Source: Impatiens glandulifera (taxonomy: Eukaryota; Streptophyta; Magnoliopsida; Ericales; Balsaminaceae). Taken from it: a DNA stretch of 64,000 nucleotides. Under the pieces are notes generated by a model, which searched no databases, was not told where the DNA came from, and was given only the letters and a program-made list of their open reading frames with translations. Positions 34,884 through 47,049 of this stretch are shown in pieces. The DNA lies in the NCBI RefSeq assembly GCF_907164915.1, contig NC_061862.1, positions 137,755,520 to 137,819,519 on the forward strand, written 5' to 3'. Position numbers and translations under genes: made by a program. Each line of letters starts with the position of its first letter. The first letter of the stretch is position 1.

Positions 34884-37658
34884 TCTATATATATAATGAT
34901 CCTTAATTTTTAAAGTGTCTGGATTGTCGGGTTGAGATCTGTGGTTAATTTGGATATTTGGGTCGGATTGTGGGTTGACCCGCCTTTAAATTTAAAACGG
35001 TTAAAAATAAAATTAAAAATGCTAGAGGTATGTTTCGAACTTGCAACCTAACAAAACAAGTACAACTCTTTAACCAACTAGGCTACAAAGACTTTATATT
35101 TTAAATTCAACACCAAATATGATAAACGCGGGACGTTTTAATATTAATATAAGTTCAACTTTTTAACTAACTAATTTATATATATATAATGATGCTTAAT
35201 TTTTAAAGTGTCCGGATTGCCGGGTCGAGAGCTGTGGTTAATTTGGATACTTGGGTCGGATTGTGGGTTGACCCGCCTTTAAATTTAAAACGGTTAAAAA
35301 TAAAATTAAAAATGCTAGATGTATGTTTCGAACTTGCAACCTAACAAAACAAATACAACTCTTTAACCAACTAGGCTACAAAGACTTTATATTTTAAATT
35401 CAACACCAAATTTGATAAACGCGGGACGTTTTAATATTAATATAAGTTCAACTTTTTAACTAACTAATTTATATATATATAATGATGCTTAATTTTTAAA
35501 GTGTCCGGATTGCCGGGTCGATAGCTGTGGTTAATTTGGATACTTGGGTCGGATTGTGGGTTGACCCGCCTTTAAATTTAAAACGGTTAAAAATAAAATT
35601 AAAAATGCTAGATGTATGTTTCGAACTTGCAACCTAACAAAACAAATACAACTCTTTAACCAACTAGGCTACAAAGACTTTATATTTTAAATTCAACACC
35701 AAATTTGATAAACGCGGGACGTTTTAATATTAATATAAGTTCAACTTTTTAACTAACTAATTTATATATATATAATGATGCTTAATTTTTAAAGTGTCCG
35801 GATTGCTGGGTCGATAGCTGTGGTTAATTTGGATACTTGGGTCGGATTGTGGGTTGACCCGCCTTTAAATTTAAAACGGTTAAAAATAAAATTAAAAATG
35901 CTAGATGTATGTTTCGAACTTGCAACCTAACAAAACAAATACAACTCTTTAACCAACTAGGCTACAAAAACTTTATATTTTAAATTCAACACCAAATTTG
36001 ATAAACGCGGGACGTTTTAATATTAATATAAGTTCAACTTTTTAACTAACTAATTTATATATATATAATGATGTTTAATTTTTAAAGTGTCCGGATTGCC
36101 GGGTCGATAGCTGTGGTTAATTTGGATACTTGGGTCGGATTGTGGGTTGACCCGCCTTTAAATTTAAAACGGTTAAAAATAAAATTAAAAATGCTAGATG
36201 TATGTTTCGAACTTGCAACCTAACAAAACAAATACAACTCTTTAACCAACTAGGCTACAAAAACTTTATATTTTAAATTCAACACCAAATTTGATAAACG
36301 CGGGACGTTTTAATATTAATATAAGTTCAACTTTTTAACTAACTAATTTATATATATATAATGATGTTTAATTTTTAAAGTGTCCGGATTGCCGGGTCGA
36401 TAGCTGTGGTTAATTTGGATACTTGGGTCGGATTGTGGGTTGACCCGCCTTTAAATTAAAAACGGTTAAAAATAAAATTAAAAATGCTAGATGTATGTTT
36501 CGAACTTGCAACCTAACAAAACAAATACAACTCTTTAACCAACTAGGCTACAAAAACTTTATATTTTAAATTCAACACCAAATTTGATAAACGCGGGACG
36601 TTTTAATATTAATATAAGTTCAACTTTTTAACTAACTAATTTATATATATAATGATGCTTAATTTTTAAAGTGTCCGGATTGCCGGGTCGAGAGCTGTGG
36701 TTAATTTGGATACTTGGGTCGGATTGTGGGTTGACCCGCCTTTAAATTTAAAACGGTTAAAAATAAAATTAAAAATGCTAGAGGTATGTTTCGAACTTGC
36801 AACCTAACAAAAACAAATACAACCTTTTACCAACTAGGCTATTAAGACTTTATATTTTAAATTCAACACCAAATTTGATGAACGCGAGAAATTTTAACAT
36901 TAATATAAATTCAATTTTTTAACTAACTAATATATATATATATATATAATGATGTTGAGTATATGGATACTTGGGTCGGATTGTGGGTTGATCCACCCAT
37001 AAATCTATATATATATAATGATGCTTAATTTTTAAAGTGTCCGGATTGCCGGGTCGAGAGCTGTGGTTAATTTGGATACTTGGGTCGAATTGTGGGTTGA
37101 CCCGCCTTTAAATTTAAAACGGTTAAAAATAAAATTAAAAATGCTAGAGGTATGTTTCGAATTTGCAACCTAACAAAAACAAGTACAACCTTTTACCAAC
37201 TAGGCTATTAAGACTTTATATTTTAAATTCAACACCAAATTTGATGAACGCGAGAAATTTTAACATTAATATAAATTCATTTTTTTAACTAACTAATATA
37301 TATATATATATATAATGATGTTGAGTATATGAATACTTGGGTCGGATTGTGGGTTGATCCACCCATAAATCTATATATATATAATGATGCTTAATTTTTA
37401 AAGTGTCCGGATTGCCGGGTCGAGAGCTGTGGTTAATTTGGATACTTGGGTCGGATTGTGGGTTGACCCGCCTTTAAATTTAAAACGGTTAAAAATAAAA
37501 TTAAAAATGCTAGAGGTATGTTTCGAACTTGCAACCTAACAAAAACAAGTACAACATTTTACTAACTAGGCTATTAAGACTTTATATTTTAAATTCAACA
37601 CCAAATTTGATGAACGCGAGAAATTTTAACATTAATATAAATTCAATTTTTTAACTAA

Positions 37659-37718
<60 letters not shown>

Positions 37719-37867
37719 GATGTTGAGTATATGGATACTTGGGTCGGATTGTGGGTTGATCCACCCATAAACTTAAAACGATTAAAAATAAAATTAAAAA
37801 TATTATCCGTAATTTTTTTAAGGTTTTTTATATTATTAATCGTGCAAATGCACAGGCTAAATGCTAG
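34884..37867 (+). mobile_element. Helitron-like element with internal tandem array (copy B)
   Basis: Starts A|TCTATATATATAATGAT at 34884. Ends with the hairpin GTGCA-AA-TGCAC at 37842-37853, a 10-nt spacer, then CTAG|T at 37864-37867. Insertion between A and T, the 5' TC, the 3' CTAG and the subterminal hairpin are the full set of Helitron hallmarks. The interior is almost wholly tandem repeats and codes for nothing, so movement would need a partner Helitron. It lies in the opposite orientation to copy A at 17192-18890. Confidence 0.85.
34890..37740 (+). repeat. Tandem array of ~292-bp units, then ~365-bp composite units (copy B)
   Basis: Units begin at AATGATGCTTAATTTTTAAA-like phrases near 34895, 35188, 35480, 35772, 36066, 36359 and 36650 (spacing 291-294 bp). 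After 36650 the period becomes about 365 bp (37018, 37381). Each longer unit adds about 70 bp (GATGTTGAGTATATGGATAC ... CCACCCATAAA) that is otherwise found at the element's 3' end. The central units are nearly identical, so the expansion is recent. The tRNA-like A and B boxes lie on the minus strand of each unit. A TA run is at about 37663-37717. Confidence 0.88.
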
Positions 37868-38086
37868 TAAATATTAAATTTAGTAATTATAGGTCTATTG
37901 TATAAGAGTTTTGAAGGTTTATATGAAAAAAAATAATAGAGTTTAATCTTTGTATGGACAAGAGGTTGATCTACCAAGTTCTAAGTTTGCCTGAGTTCTA
38001 GGCTTACCCTAAGCTAACTCTTATTATAATTATAAGATATTTACTAGATTATAGAGACGGACAATTATGAATATGATAATTGAGGG

Positions 38087-39039
38087 TAGGGGTGTAAACG
38101 AGTCGAGCCGAGCTCGAACTAGCTAGCTCTGGTTCGAATTCGGCTCGACTCGTTTTTTATTGACTCGGCTCGAGCTCGATCGAACTTTTAATATTAAGCT
38201 CGAACTCGGCTCGATCAAATAACCATAGGCTCGAGTTCGGCTCGATAGGCTCGAAGCTCGAATTTAAATATATTTATATATAAATATCTTATATTAAAAA
38301 AAAATCACCATTCATAAATCACTAGTTCACCAAAATAATATTTAGACGAGATTTGGAAGGGATTTAAAAATATAAATCACCATTCATAAATCCCTTCCAC
38401 CATTCTAAGCATGAAAAATCTTTAACAATCTCGTTTTCTTTAGACGAGATTTAGAGCTTCGAAACGAGATGTAAGTTTGTTGAAGAAGTATCATCTCTTG
38501 AGTCTTCTTGCAAAATAGTTTTGAAAAATAAAATACTTTATAGTAAAATAAAAATACTTTTATATCTTATAAAATATAATATATTGAGATTACATATATT
38601 AAATAATATAACAATATAATTATATTTTTTATTTAATTTTTAAAAATTATATTTTCGTAATTAAATTAATATCAATATATTTATTTCCTTATAAATATTA
38701 TATAATATATATTTTTTAATTTATAAATATTATTATGTTATATCTTGATATACCAAAATATTGAAAATCTCATACATAATTTTGGTATCAGTATAATAAA
38801 CAATAAGCCCATAAATAGTCTTAGGAGTGTTTTAAATTTTTATTAAAAAATAAAATATAATAAAAAAAATATGATTAGGCTCGAAAAAGCTCGACGAGCT
38901 ATCAAGCGAGTCTTACCTAAGCTCGAATTCGACTCAAATCTTAAATGAGCTGGTTCGAGCTCGGCTTCGATTTTGACCGAACTTGAATCGAGCTTTGACC
39001 GAGCGGCTCACGAGCGACTCGGCTCATTTTACGCCCCTA
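38087..39039. mobile_element. hAT-like element with CGAGCTCG-rich ends
   Basis: The ends TAGGGGTGTAAACGAGTCGA and (reverse complement) TAGGGGCGTAAAATGAGCCG are inverted repeats, followed on both sides by many GCTCGA/TCGAGC repeats. This architecture is common in plant hAT-type non-autonomous elements. I could not find a matching 8-bp duplication, so the superfamily is tentative. The centre is AT-rich and non-coding. Confidence 0.6.
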
Positions 39040-39590
39040 AATATATTATATAACTACAAGTAGTCCATACATGTTTCAAATAATTGTATTGATCAATAGA
39101 TATATTTCAATTTCTATAGTCTATGGTCACATTCACTTCAAGAGTTTCATAAATCTGCCTTTTATACTTCTTGAGAAAAACAGGATAAGTTTATTATAAT
39201 CATAATAAGCCACACATCCAATGATATTGAGATACAACCTACTAATTATAACTTATAAGTAATCATTATTGGAAACAATATTGGACTAACCTAATAAGAT
39301 CAACCCATTATAAAAAAAAGATTTGAGTATGAAAAAAAATAACCTTCACAAGAATCATTAAAAGATCTAATTTTTTTAATAATAAAAAAATAAAATATTA
39401 AAATATCTTCTATTTTCTTTTAAAATATACATATTCATACTTTTAACTATTTTTATCCAAATAATTTGAATAATAACTTTTATAATTTATACGAAACAAT
39501 ATATTACTTAACAATAAATAAGCCATGGTATTATTTTTAGATGCACTCACAAAAAAAAAGGCCCTTTGAATAATAAATGGGCCGATAATA

Positions 39591-40081
39591 AGGGCGTGTT
39601 TCATATTTGATTATTTGAGGGTTTTTTTAAATTTTGTTAAGAAAATCTTATTTAATAAAAAAATAAATTATTTAAATTTTTAATTTGTTAAATTACTAAA
39701 TATCATTTTATATTTAAAACTTATAAAGATAAAATAATTATATTTTAATTAATAAATTAAATGATTTAATGGTTAAAAATAAAGTGATGTAATATAATTT
39801 TTTTATTATTAAAAAACATATAAAATTTAAATAAATTCATGTCAGATAGCTCAAAGTGCTAATTTTTATTAGTTATCTTTATCCCATCATCGTTATAACT
39901 ATATATCAAATCATTCATTTTATTAACTAAAATATTAAATGCACTTACTTTATCTTTAAAAAAAGACATTAGAGTAATTTAACAAATTAAAACCCCAAAT
40001 AATTTGTTTTTTCAACCTACAAGATTTTTTTGAATTAAATCACAAAAAAAAAACCTTAAAAAACAATTTGGGACAAGCCTT
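39591..40081. mobile_element. Possible MITE with diverged inverted ends
   Basis: The left end AAGGGCGTGTTTCATATTTG and the right end (reverse complement AAGGCTTGTCCCAAATTG) are diverged inverted repeats, each followed by a T-rich stretch. The flanking 3-bp sequences (TAA, TTA) do not match exactly. The identification is weak. Confidence 0.4.
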
Positions 40082-43000
40082 AAGTGTAAGGGCCTAGAAC
40101 TATAACTTGGTGAGGCGTTAAAGAGAATGGGTGTGAACATGGTTTCTCGGTCCGGTTTTAGGACAATTTTGTTTGTTTTATTATCGGTTTCGATTGATTT
40201 ACTTGTAACCCGTAATATTTATTTTAAGAATTTTAAACCAAATATAAAAATATGTATGTGTATTGTATTGTATTTGAAGAAACATGTAAGAAAATAAATA
40301 AAAGTGATTGAAAGAGAAACGTGGTCCAAAGTGGGATTGAGAGTTAGCCATGGCCGACAAACACCAATATTGCCGACCACCCACTTTTTCTATTCTTATT
40401 AACAAGTCTGCCATTCGTCAATTTCAGAACATCTTGCTAGTTTTGAACAAGTAAAAAAAGAAGACATGATTAAGCAAAAGACAAGCATAAGGAAAGGGAA
40501 AAGACCACTTCTGTTTGACCATTATGATTAATTTCCTAGTTCATCTGTTATTAAATAAATAAAAATATGTTCAACCATACTACTTTTTACAAGAAAAAAC
40601 AAGTATTTGGAATCATTTGTTATCATTATCTATCTACATTGTTATTTGAAATCCTTATAATAAATTAAAATAAGTCATTATACTAGTATGCTTGACAATT
40701 GGACCATGGGTTAGCCTTCTTTATTTTTTATTTTTATAAAAATAAAAGTTTTATAATTAACTAGTAATATTAAGGATTAAAAATTCTCACAAGTCAAAAA
40801 TTAAAAATATTAGAAAAGATACTCCTAACAAAGTTATAATAGTTATAATGACTTTTGATCTTGTCATATGTCATTTCAACAATTACTTTCGGGATTGTTA
40901 AACAAATGTGTTTGAGAACTCTATATATATCAACAACTTTAGAGGTATGTTTAGAGAAAATGACATTAATTACTAATTTTGTATCAAATTCGACGACAAC
41001 ATTATCATTTCCAATTTAGAGGTTTCTTTTGATGGCTTCTACGTTTGTATGCGCAGTCAAGAAGTACGACGAAGCACATGTTCTATCACAAATTCATTAT
41101 TGATTGTTCTTTTTATCCTAAATTTTTTAGGAGATCATTCGCTTAAATCATTTTTACAATTAATTGAGAATTCTCAAGTATTAACTGTTTATTGTGAAGT
41201 TGTAAAATGGAGAAACTCATATATTTTCCTACATACAAATTTATTTATTCTTTTTCAATGAGTACAACACATTTTCTACTAGACTAGACAAAAAGTAGTT
41301 CTTTAAAAAGTGAAGTGATTGACTTTGATAATATCTAGGAATCATTTTTCGTATTTGAAATATACGAGAGTTCGATTTTCATTGAATAAATAATTTCAAA
41401 AAATTATTATTGGATTATAGTTTCAAATTTTTGTTATTTATGAAAAATAACCAAATGTGTTCACTGCTTGAAAAAACATTGTTTACATATATAACGACGA
41501 CAGCAAACATATACAAAACCTAATCATGAATCCAACAAAAGGAGTCCTCACAAAGACGAACTCAAAAACTATGGAATATTGTAAGTCGATTCAATTTGAG
41601 TTTTTCAACAAAAACACGTATTAATAAAAATGATATACTAAACCAATATTCATAATAAATCCTACCTCTCAACAGATGGGTTGATTCAAATATAGGTCAA
41701 TTTAGTCTGTATTTAGATACTTATATATCTCTTTTTACAAATTAAAAAAAAAATCAACAAGTTAGTAACAATCCGCAAGTTCATACATGAAAAAATCTAT
41801 TTTTTATTAATTTTTTAAGTACATAAAAGGTTAAATTTGATGTTATAAAAAATTACAAACCACTTATAGTTTATATATAAGTTTAATATTATTTAATTAA
41901 TAATTCTAAAGATTATGTATATGTGCTATCTTTTTCATTTAATTCTTTTGAGATAGACAAAATATGCTGTAAACATCTCCCACATTAAAATTTTAGATGA
42001 GTTTGTTTAGCTTTTTATACTCATTCTCTATTAATAGTAATTTATTTTGAATAACTATCTATATTAAAATTTGTCTGGTCTTAATCGATTTCGAATGCAT
42101 TTGTTATTTGTTTGTCAAAATCACCACTTTATGGTCTAATTTTAATTTTAAAATTAAATTAATCAATTTACATTTGATTTAAACCTATTAAAGGTTATTG
42201 GCTGCGGTTTTTACAATCAATTTACCCACCTTATTAAAAACATATCAAGCCCACACAAAACAAACAAAAACAAAATTAATCTACAATCATAAAAGAATTT
42301 GCACCAATAAAAACAACAAATTTTTAGGATAAAATACTTTCACACTAACATCCCGATAAATGGTCTCAAAATCCAAATTATCAAATCGAAATAAACAAAC
42401 ATATTAGTTACTCTATAGGTCCGTTACCCTGCAACGCATCAACATACAAAGTTATAAAATAAATTCTTATCGATAAACCATATCCAATACATAATTTCAT
42501 ATCACCTTCAATCTTTTCGTATACTTCTAGTTCACTAATCCGTTTCACTTCAACTCCACCAGCCCGTTTATTAAATCTTGAATTGATCGATTCGCTTCGT
42601 CTTTTTGACGTCTCAATGATTATCGGACTTAGAAGTCATCAGGGTGTACCCTACATCTGATCGTTCAATCCATGGCAGCTGGTCTGATTTCTTCTTTGAT
42701 AGGAGTCAATGCAAACCTCAAATCGTAAGGCCCTACCTCAACTCAAGAACAACTACATGCCAATAACCTCTATAACTTGCTTTCTAAAGGATTTTAATTC
42801 ATAGTCAAAAATAACTATTTTAAAGCATTACTAATTTCTTTATAAGTGTAAAATTTGTTATAAAGAATTGAAATAAAAATAAAATAATAATATGAAGCCT
42901 AGCATATTTTATAATTTAGAAATAGTTCAGATTTTCAAATAATAGAAAATACCCTTGAAATGTTAAAAGGAATAAATAGACCAATGAGCAGGTGAGGTGT

Positions 43001-46000
43001 CCCACAACCTGGGGGTTGATAATTAAAGTCAAAGCCTATCTAGTACCTATTTATATATTGAGACATTAGAGAGACAAATATGTCAGCCAAATGCAGCAAA
43101 GGGTATGAGAAAAACTTGGTCTAAGCTCTTAACATTTTTTTAATCAAAACTTTCATATACAATTTGTATAACAAATATTATGCATATATCTGTTTTAAAA
43201 TATAGTGTAAACTTAAACTCTAGACATTCTAATTCAAAATAAACTCTTCAGAAGTTGAAAGAGATTTGTTCAGTATCGGAAAATGTCCCATTTCTCTTTT
43301 CATCACTCAGATTTTAGTTGAGTTGGTGCTGTGATTTGTTCGGTCCGACATTCTGTTTAGTCGGATTAATTTTTCGTCCTGAAGTTTTTAATTCAATTAA
43401 TATTTGTTACTCATAACCTTCGATTGTATTAGTGCTCCTTTCTTTTAGACAAAGTAATCAAAATATGAAGTTATTTTTCATTTTTTAATAAAGAGTTACT
43501 GAATTTTATATTTTATATACCTCTTACAAATATCCTCTTACAATTTGTATAGATTTCTCACTATTTTGGTTATATATATATAGATGTTTCGTTTTTATTT
43601 GACATAACATTTTTCGGCGTTGTTTACCGACCATCGACGAATGATAATTTTAACTATTGCTCATAATATTTGATAGAGATTCTCTCGATACTATTTTATT
43701 GATTTGTTCGATTTGCTCTATTTCAACATTCATTGTTCATGACTTAAATGAGCTTTAAAAGAATTCTCAACAAATTACAAGATTATTGGATTTTTTTCAT
43801 TAGGAGTTTTATTTTTATAAATTGTTTATTTTAATTTTGTAGATGTTATCTTGTATTATTTACTAATTAATTTTATATATACATCTCCCATTTAAATTTA
43901 ATTCGAACCTCTTATCATTCATTTTGGAAATTCTTTTACAAATTGAATATAATTAATTGCTACTGCTTTTTTATGATGTTATCCTCTCAATACCTATTTT
44001 GGATGACCGTGTACTTGAAATTCTTAACCAAATTGGTTCATTTGGCGCTTTGTACGAACAATTTTACTTAAATTTTTGGATAATTTATTCAAACATTCTT
44101 GATGTTATTTATACTCTTTTCATCATTTGATTTACTTGTTCTTTTCGAATTATTTAATCTTTTTTATTAGCAAAAAAATGAAGAGTTGGTTCGATATTGA
44201 CTCGAGAAAAGGGTGAATCAAACCAAGTTGAGACATTCATTCTTAATTGAGTCAATAGTCATGGCTTCCCAACTGAAAAAGAAAAAAATAATTATCATTA
44301 ATTTTAGTTTACCTAAATAATTGTAAGAAAAACCATCTACACCAAAGTCAATTATAAGTTATCACTACTAAGATTTAATTATCGGATTATTGTTTTTTTT
44401 TTAAGCTGCGTCGTCTGATTATCTAATACACGATATCGACATTCTTAAAAATGAACTATTTTTATTATTATAAATTTTTAACGTTATAATATTATATATT
44501 TCATTTTTTTCAAATACTTTAAAATAAATTCACTTAAATTTAAATAAAGGAATTTTGTTTTTTTTTTATGATTTATGGAGTTTTTCTTTTTATCCTTCAC
44601 AATCCTAGTAACAACAATTACCCACTCATGATTCATCCATAACACATGAATTCACGTTTCTTTAGCAACAATTATACCAACTTAATGAATTGTTATTTAG
44701 TTTTAATTAAATAATATCTTATTTTATCATTATTTATTTTAAATCAAATCTTTTGAATCATCAATCAAAATATAATTATTTAATTGAGCAATAATAGAGA
44801 AATAAAAAAATATTATAAATAATGATTATGTTTAGTAATGTAGTTGAGTTGGTTAAGCTTGTTTTCTAAACATTAAAGTTTAATATAAATAAAATAAAAT
44901 TATAGTAGTCTATTATTTAATATTTTAGAATATTATACAAAAAAAAAAAAAAAAAAAAACAATAACACCTTGTTCGTTCAAGGTTATTTAAATAAGTCGG
45001 AAAGATAAAATTATGATTATAAGTGATAATTTTAAAGAAATGATATGCTTTTTTTATTATAAAAAGACTAAAGGATATTCATATATATAAATAAAATAAA
45101 TAATAATAATTTAAAATAAAAAATATTTTAATATTTTAGTTACTAAATTAATTGATTTAATGGAGGAGAGAAAGAGTGATGTAATAATTGATTTTGTTAA
45201 GCTATTTGAAAAACTCAAATACTAACTATGCCTAAGAATAGATGACCTATTGCGAAAAATCTTTTTAATTTATGATTTGATGTTAAATTCCATAGTAAAT
45301 TAGATGAAATTAATTTCAATTAACTCAAATAAAAAAAGCTTAGATTATTAGAGATAATAATGAAAATTATGATTAAAAGCATGAATATATAAAAATAGTA
45401 ATAAATTTGACCGTACAGAAACATATTAATGAAAACTGACCCATGCCGGCATACGTGGATCCCATCCCGCAGGAGTAGGCAATGGGAGAGGCTATAAAAA
45501 AGTAAAGTTTAGTTTGATTATCCAAAAAAATTTAAAATATAATTAAATAGATAAAAAAATTAACATATATTCCATAATTTTTAAAACAAATTTGAGTATT
45601 TGAACATTGGAAAATTGGGTTTGGAAGAGATAATGATGGTAAATTCATTTTGGATTTTAGTTTAGGTGTTGGTTGAAAATGATATTTAATTCAATTTATT
45701 TATTCTTTATTTGAGCTAGTTTATTTAGTTTATATCACAATTTATTATCTAAAATTTATTCGTGAAACACTTAAATATAATATATATATATATATATATA
45801 TATTAAATGATAGGTACAAAATGATATAAATGAGAATATTTTAAACTTAATTACAAAAATATTATAAAAATTAAAAGAAAAATATTAAAAAAAAGACCAA
45901 CACAAAATAGTTCACCAATGATAAAAAAAAAAACACTTAGATATTCTTAATCGTTATAATTTATCATTCTTATTTATTTTAAATTATTTAATATATTTAT

Positions 46001-46830
46001 TGTATATATTTAATTGTGTTTATCATACTTATTTATAAAAAATAAAAAATAATATAATAATATAATCACAATCTATTTTATTCTAAAAAACAAATAGAAA
46101 AAAGTATTGTTGATTTGATATTTTAAAATTTTAATCATAATTAAATATTAATTTATTTACTTTCTAAAAAAAATATTATTCTTTTTTATATAACTGGTTA
46201 TAATTCATATTATATTTAAAATATTAATAAATTTGGTATTATATTTAACCTAAATAGTTTAATTGTTTAAATGTTATCATAATTTAGATAAAATTTAGGT
46301 TTAAACCTTGATAAGGTATTTAATATATATATAGACGATTATGTAATGTAGTATTGATTTTATCATTAATTATATTATTTAATTTATTAATTAAAATATT
46401 AATATCTTAATTCATATTATTTAAATAATTTGATTATTTGAAAATAATAATTTGTGATAATTTGAAAGAGATAAAAAAAAAAATTAAAATTTAAAGGATA
46501 TTAATATATAAGGAATAAAATAAAATTTAATAATTTAAAATATATTATATTTTAGTTAATAAATTGAATAATATGATAAATTATATTAGGAGTGAAATTA
46601 TATATTTTTTTATTATTAACCCAAATTCGAACCAGGTGTAAAATACTTTTTAAAATATTTTTATATATAAAAAAAATCTTTAAATCACGGTATAATATTT
46701 TTTAAATAAATTCAAATTATTCAAATAAACCACAGTTCTATTTTTTATTTGTTAATCTTATAAAATAATAAAAGCACACAAAAAATAATCATAATAAATG
46801 ATTAAAAAATTAATGAAGAGTGGCAAATCA
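40082..46830. other. Long AT-rich region, no gene seen
   Basis: About 6.7 kb without a coding signal in any frame; short frames at 40199-40414 and 41049-41261 show no family features. Notable items are a partial SINE B box (GAGAGTTCGATTTTCATT, about 41370), an A run of about 20 at 44939-44959 and a TA run at about 45780-45804. A less AT-rich stretch at about 42540-42760 may be an old gene or repeat fragment, but I recognise nothing in it. Confidence 0.55.
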
Positions 46831-46844
46831 GTAAATATCCTAAA

Positions 46845-47045
46845 TTAGTGCCCCGCCATTCTCATGCCGACTGTTGCCTGTCGTTGGCTGTACTCTCTCT
46901 CTATTGGTTTTCAGGAGATGACCCCACACGCTTAACGCCTGAAAGCTGAGCCGAGCTGAGCCGAGCCGGATAATTAACATATAATATTTCGTGGGATTAC
47001 GTACGACCTCTCCACTTGGACCGTTGATCACGGCTTTAAGCCTTT
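46845..47045. other. GC-richer island of unknown nature
   Basis: About 200 bp with clearly higher G+C than the kilobases around it. It contains a GAGCCGAGCTGAGCCGAGCC run at about 46949 and CCGTTGATC at 47021. A minus-strand open frame of 63 codons crosses it but shows no domain. It could be a relic promoter, exon or repeat end. Confidence 0.35.
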
Positions 47046-47049
47046 AATC

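Noticed and set aside
40199..41261. Two ~70-codon frames
   Set aside because: No family signature; composition is that of the surrounding AT-rich DNA.
44821..44959. SINE with poly(A) tail (TAGTTGAGTTGGTTAAG plus an A run)
   Set aside because: The A-box match is imperfect, no B box was found, and A runs are common in this AT-rich region.
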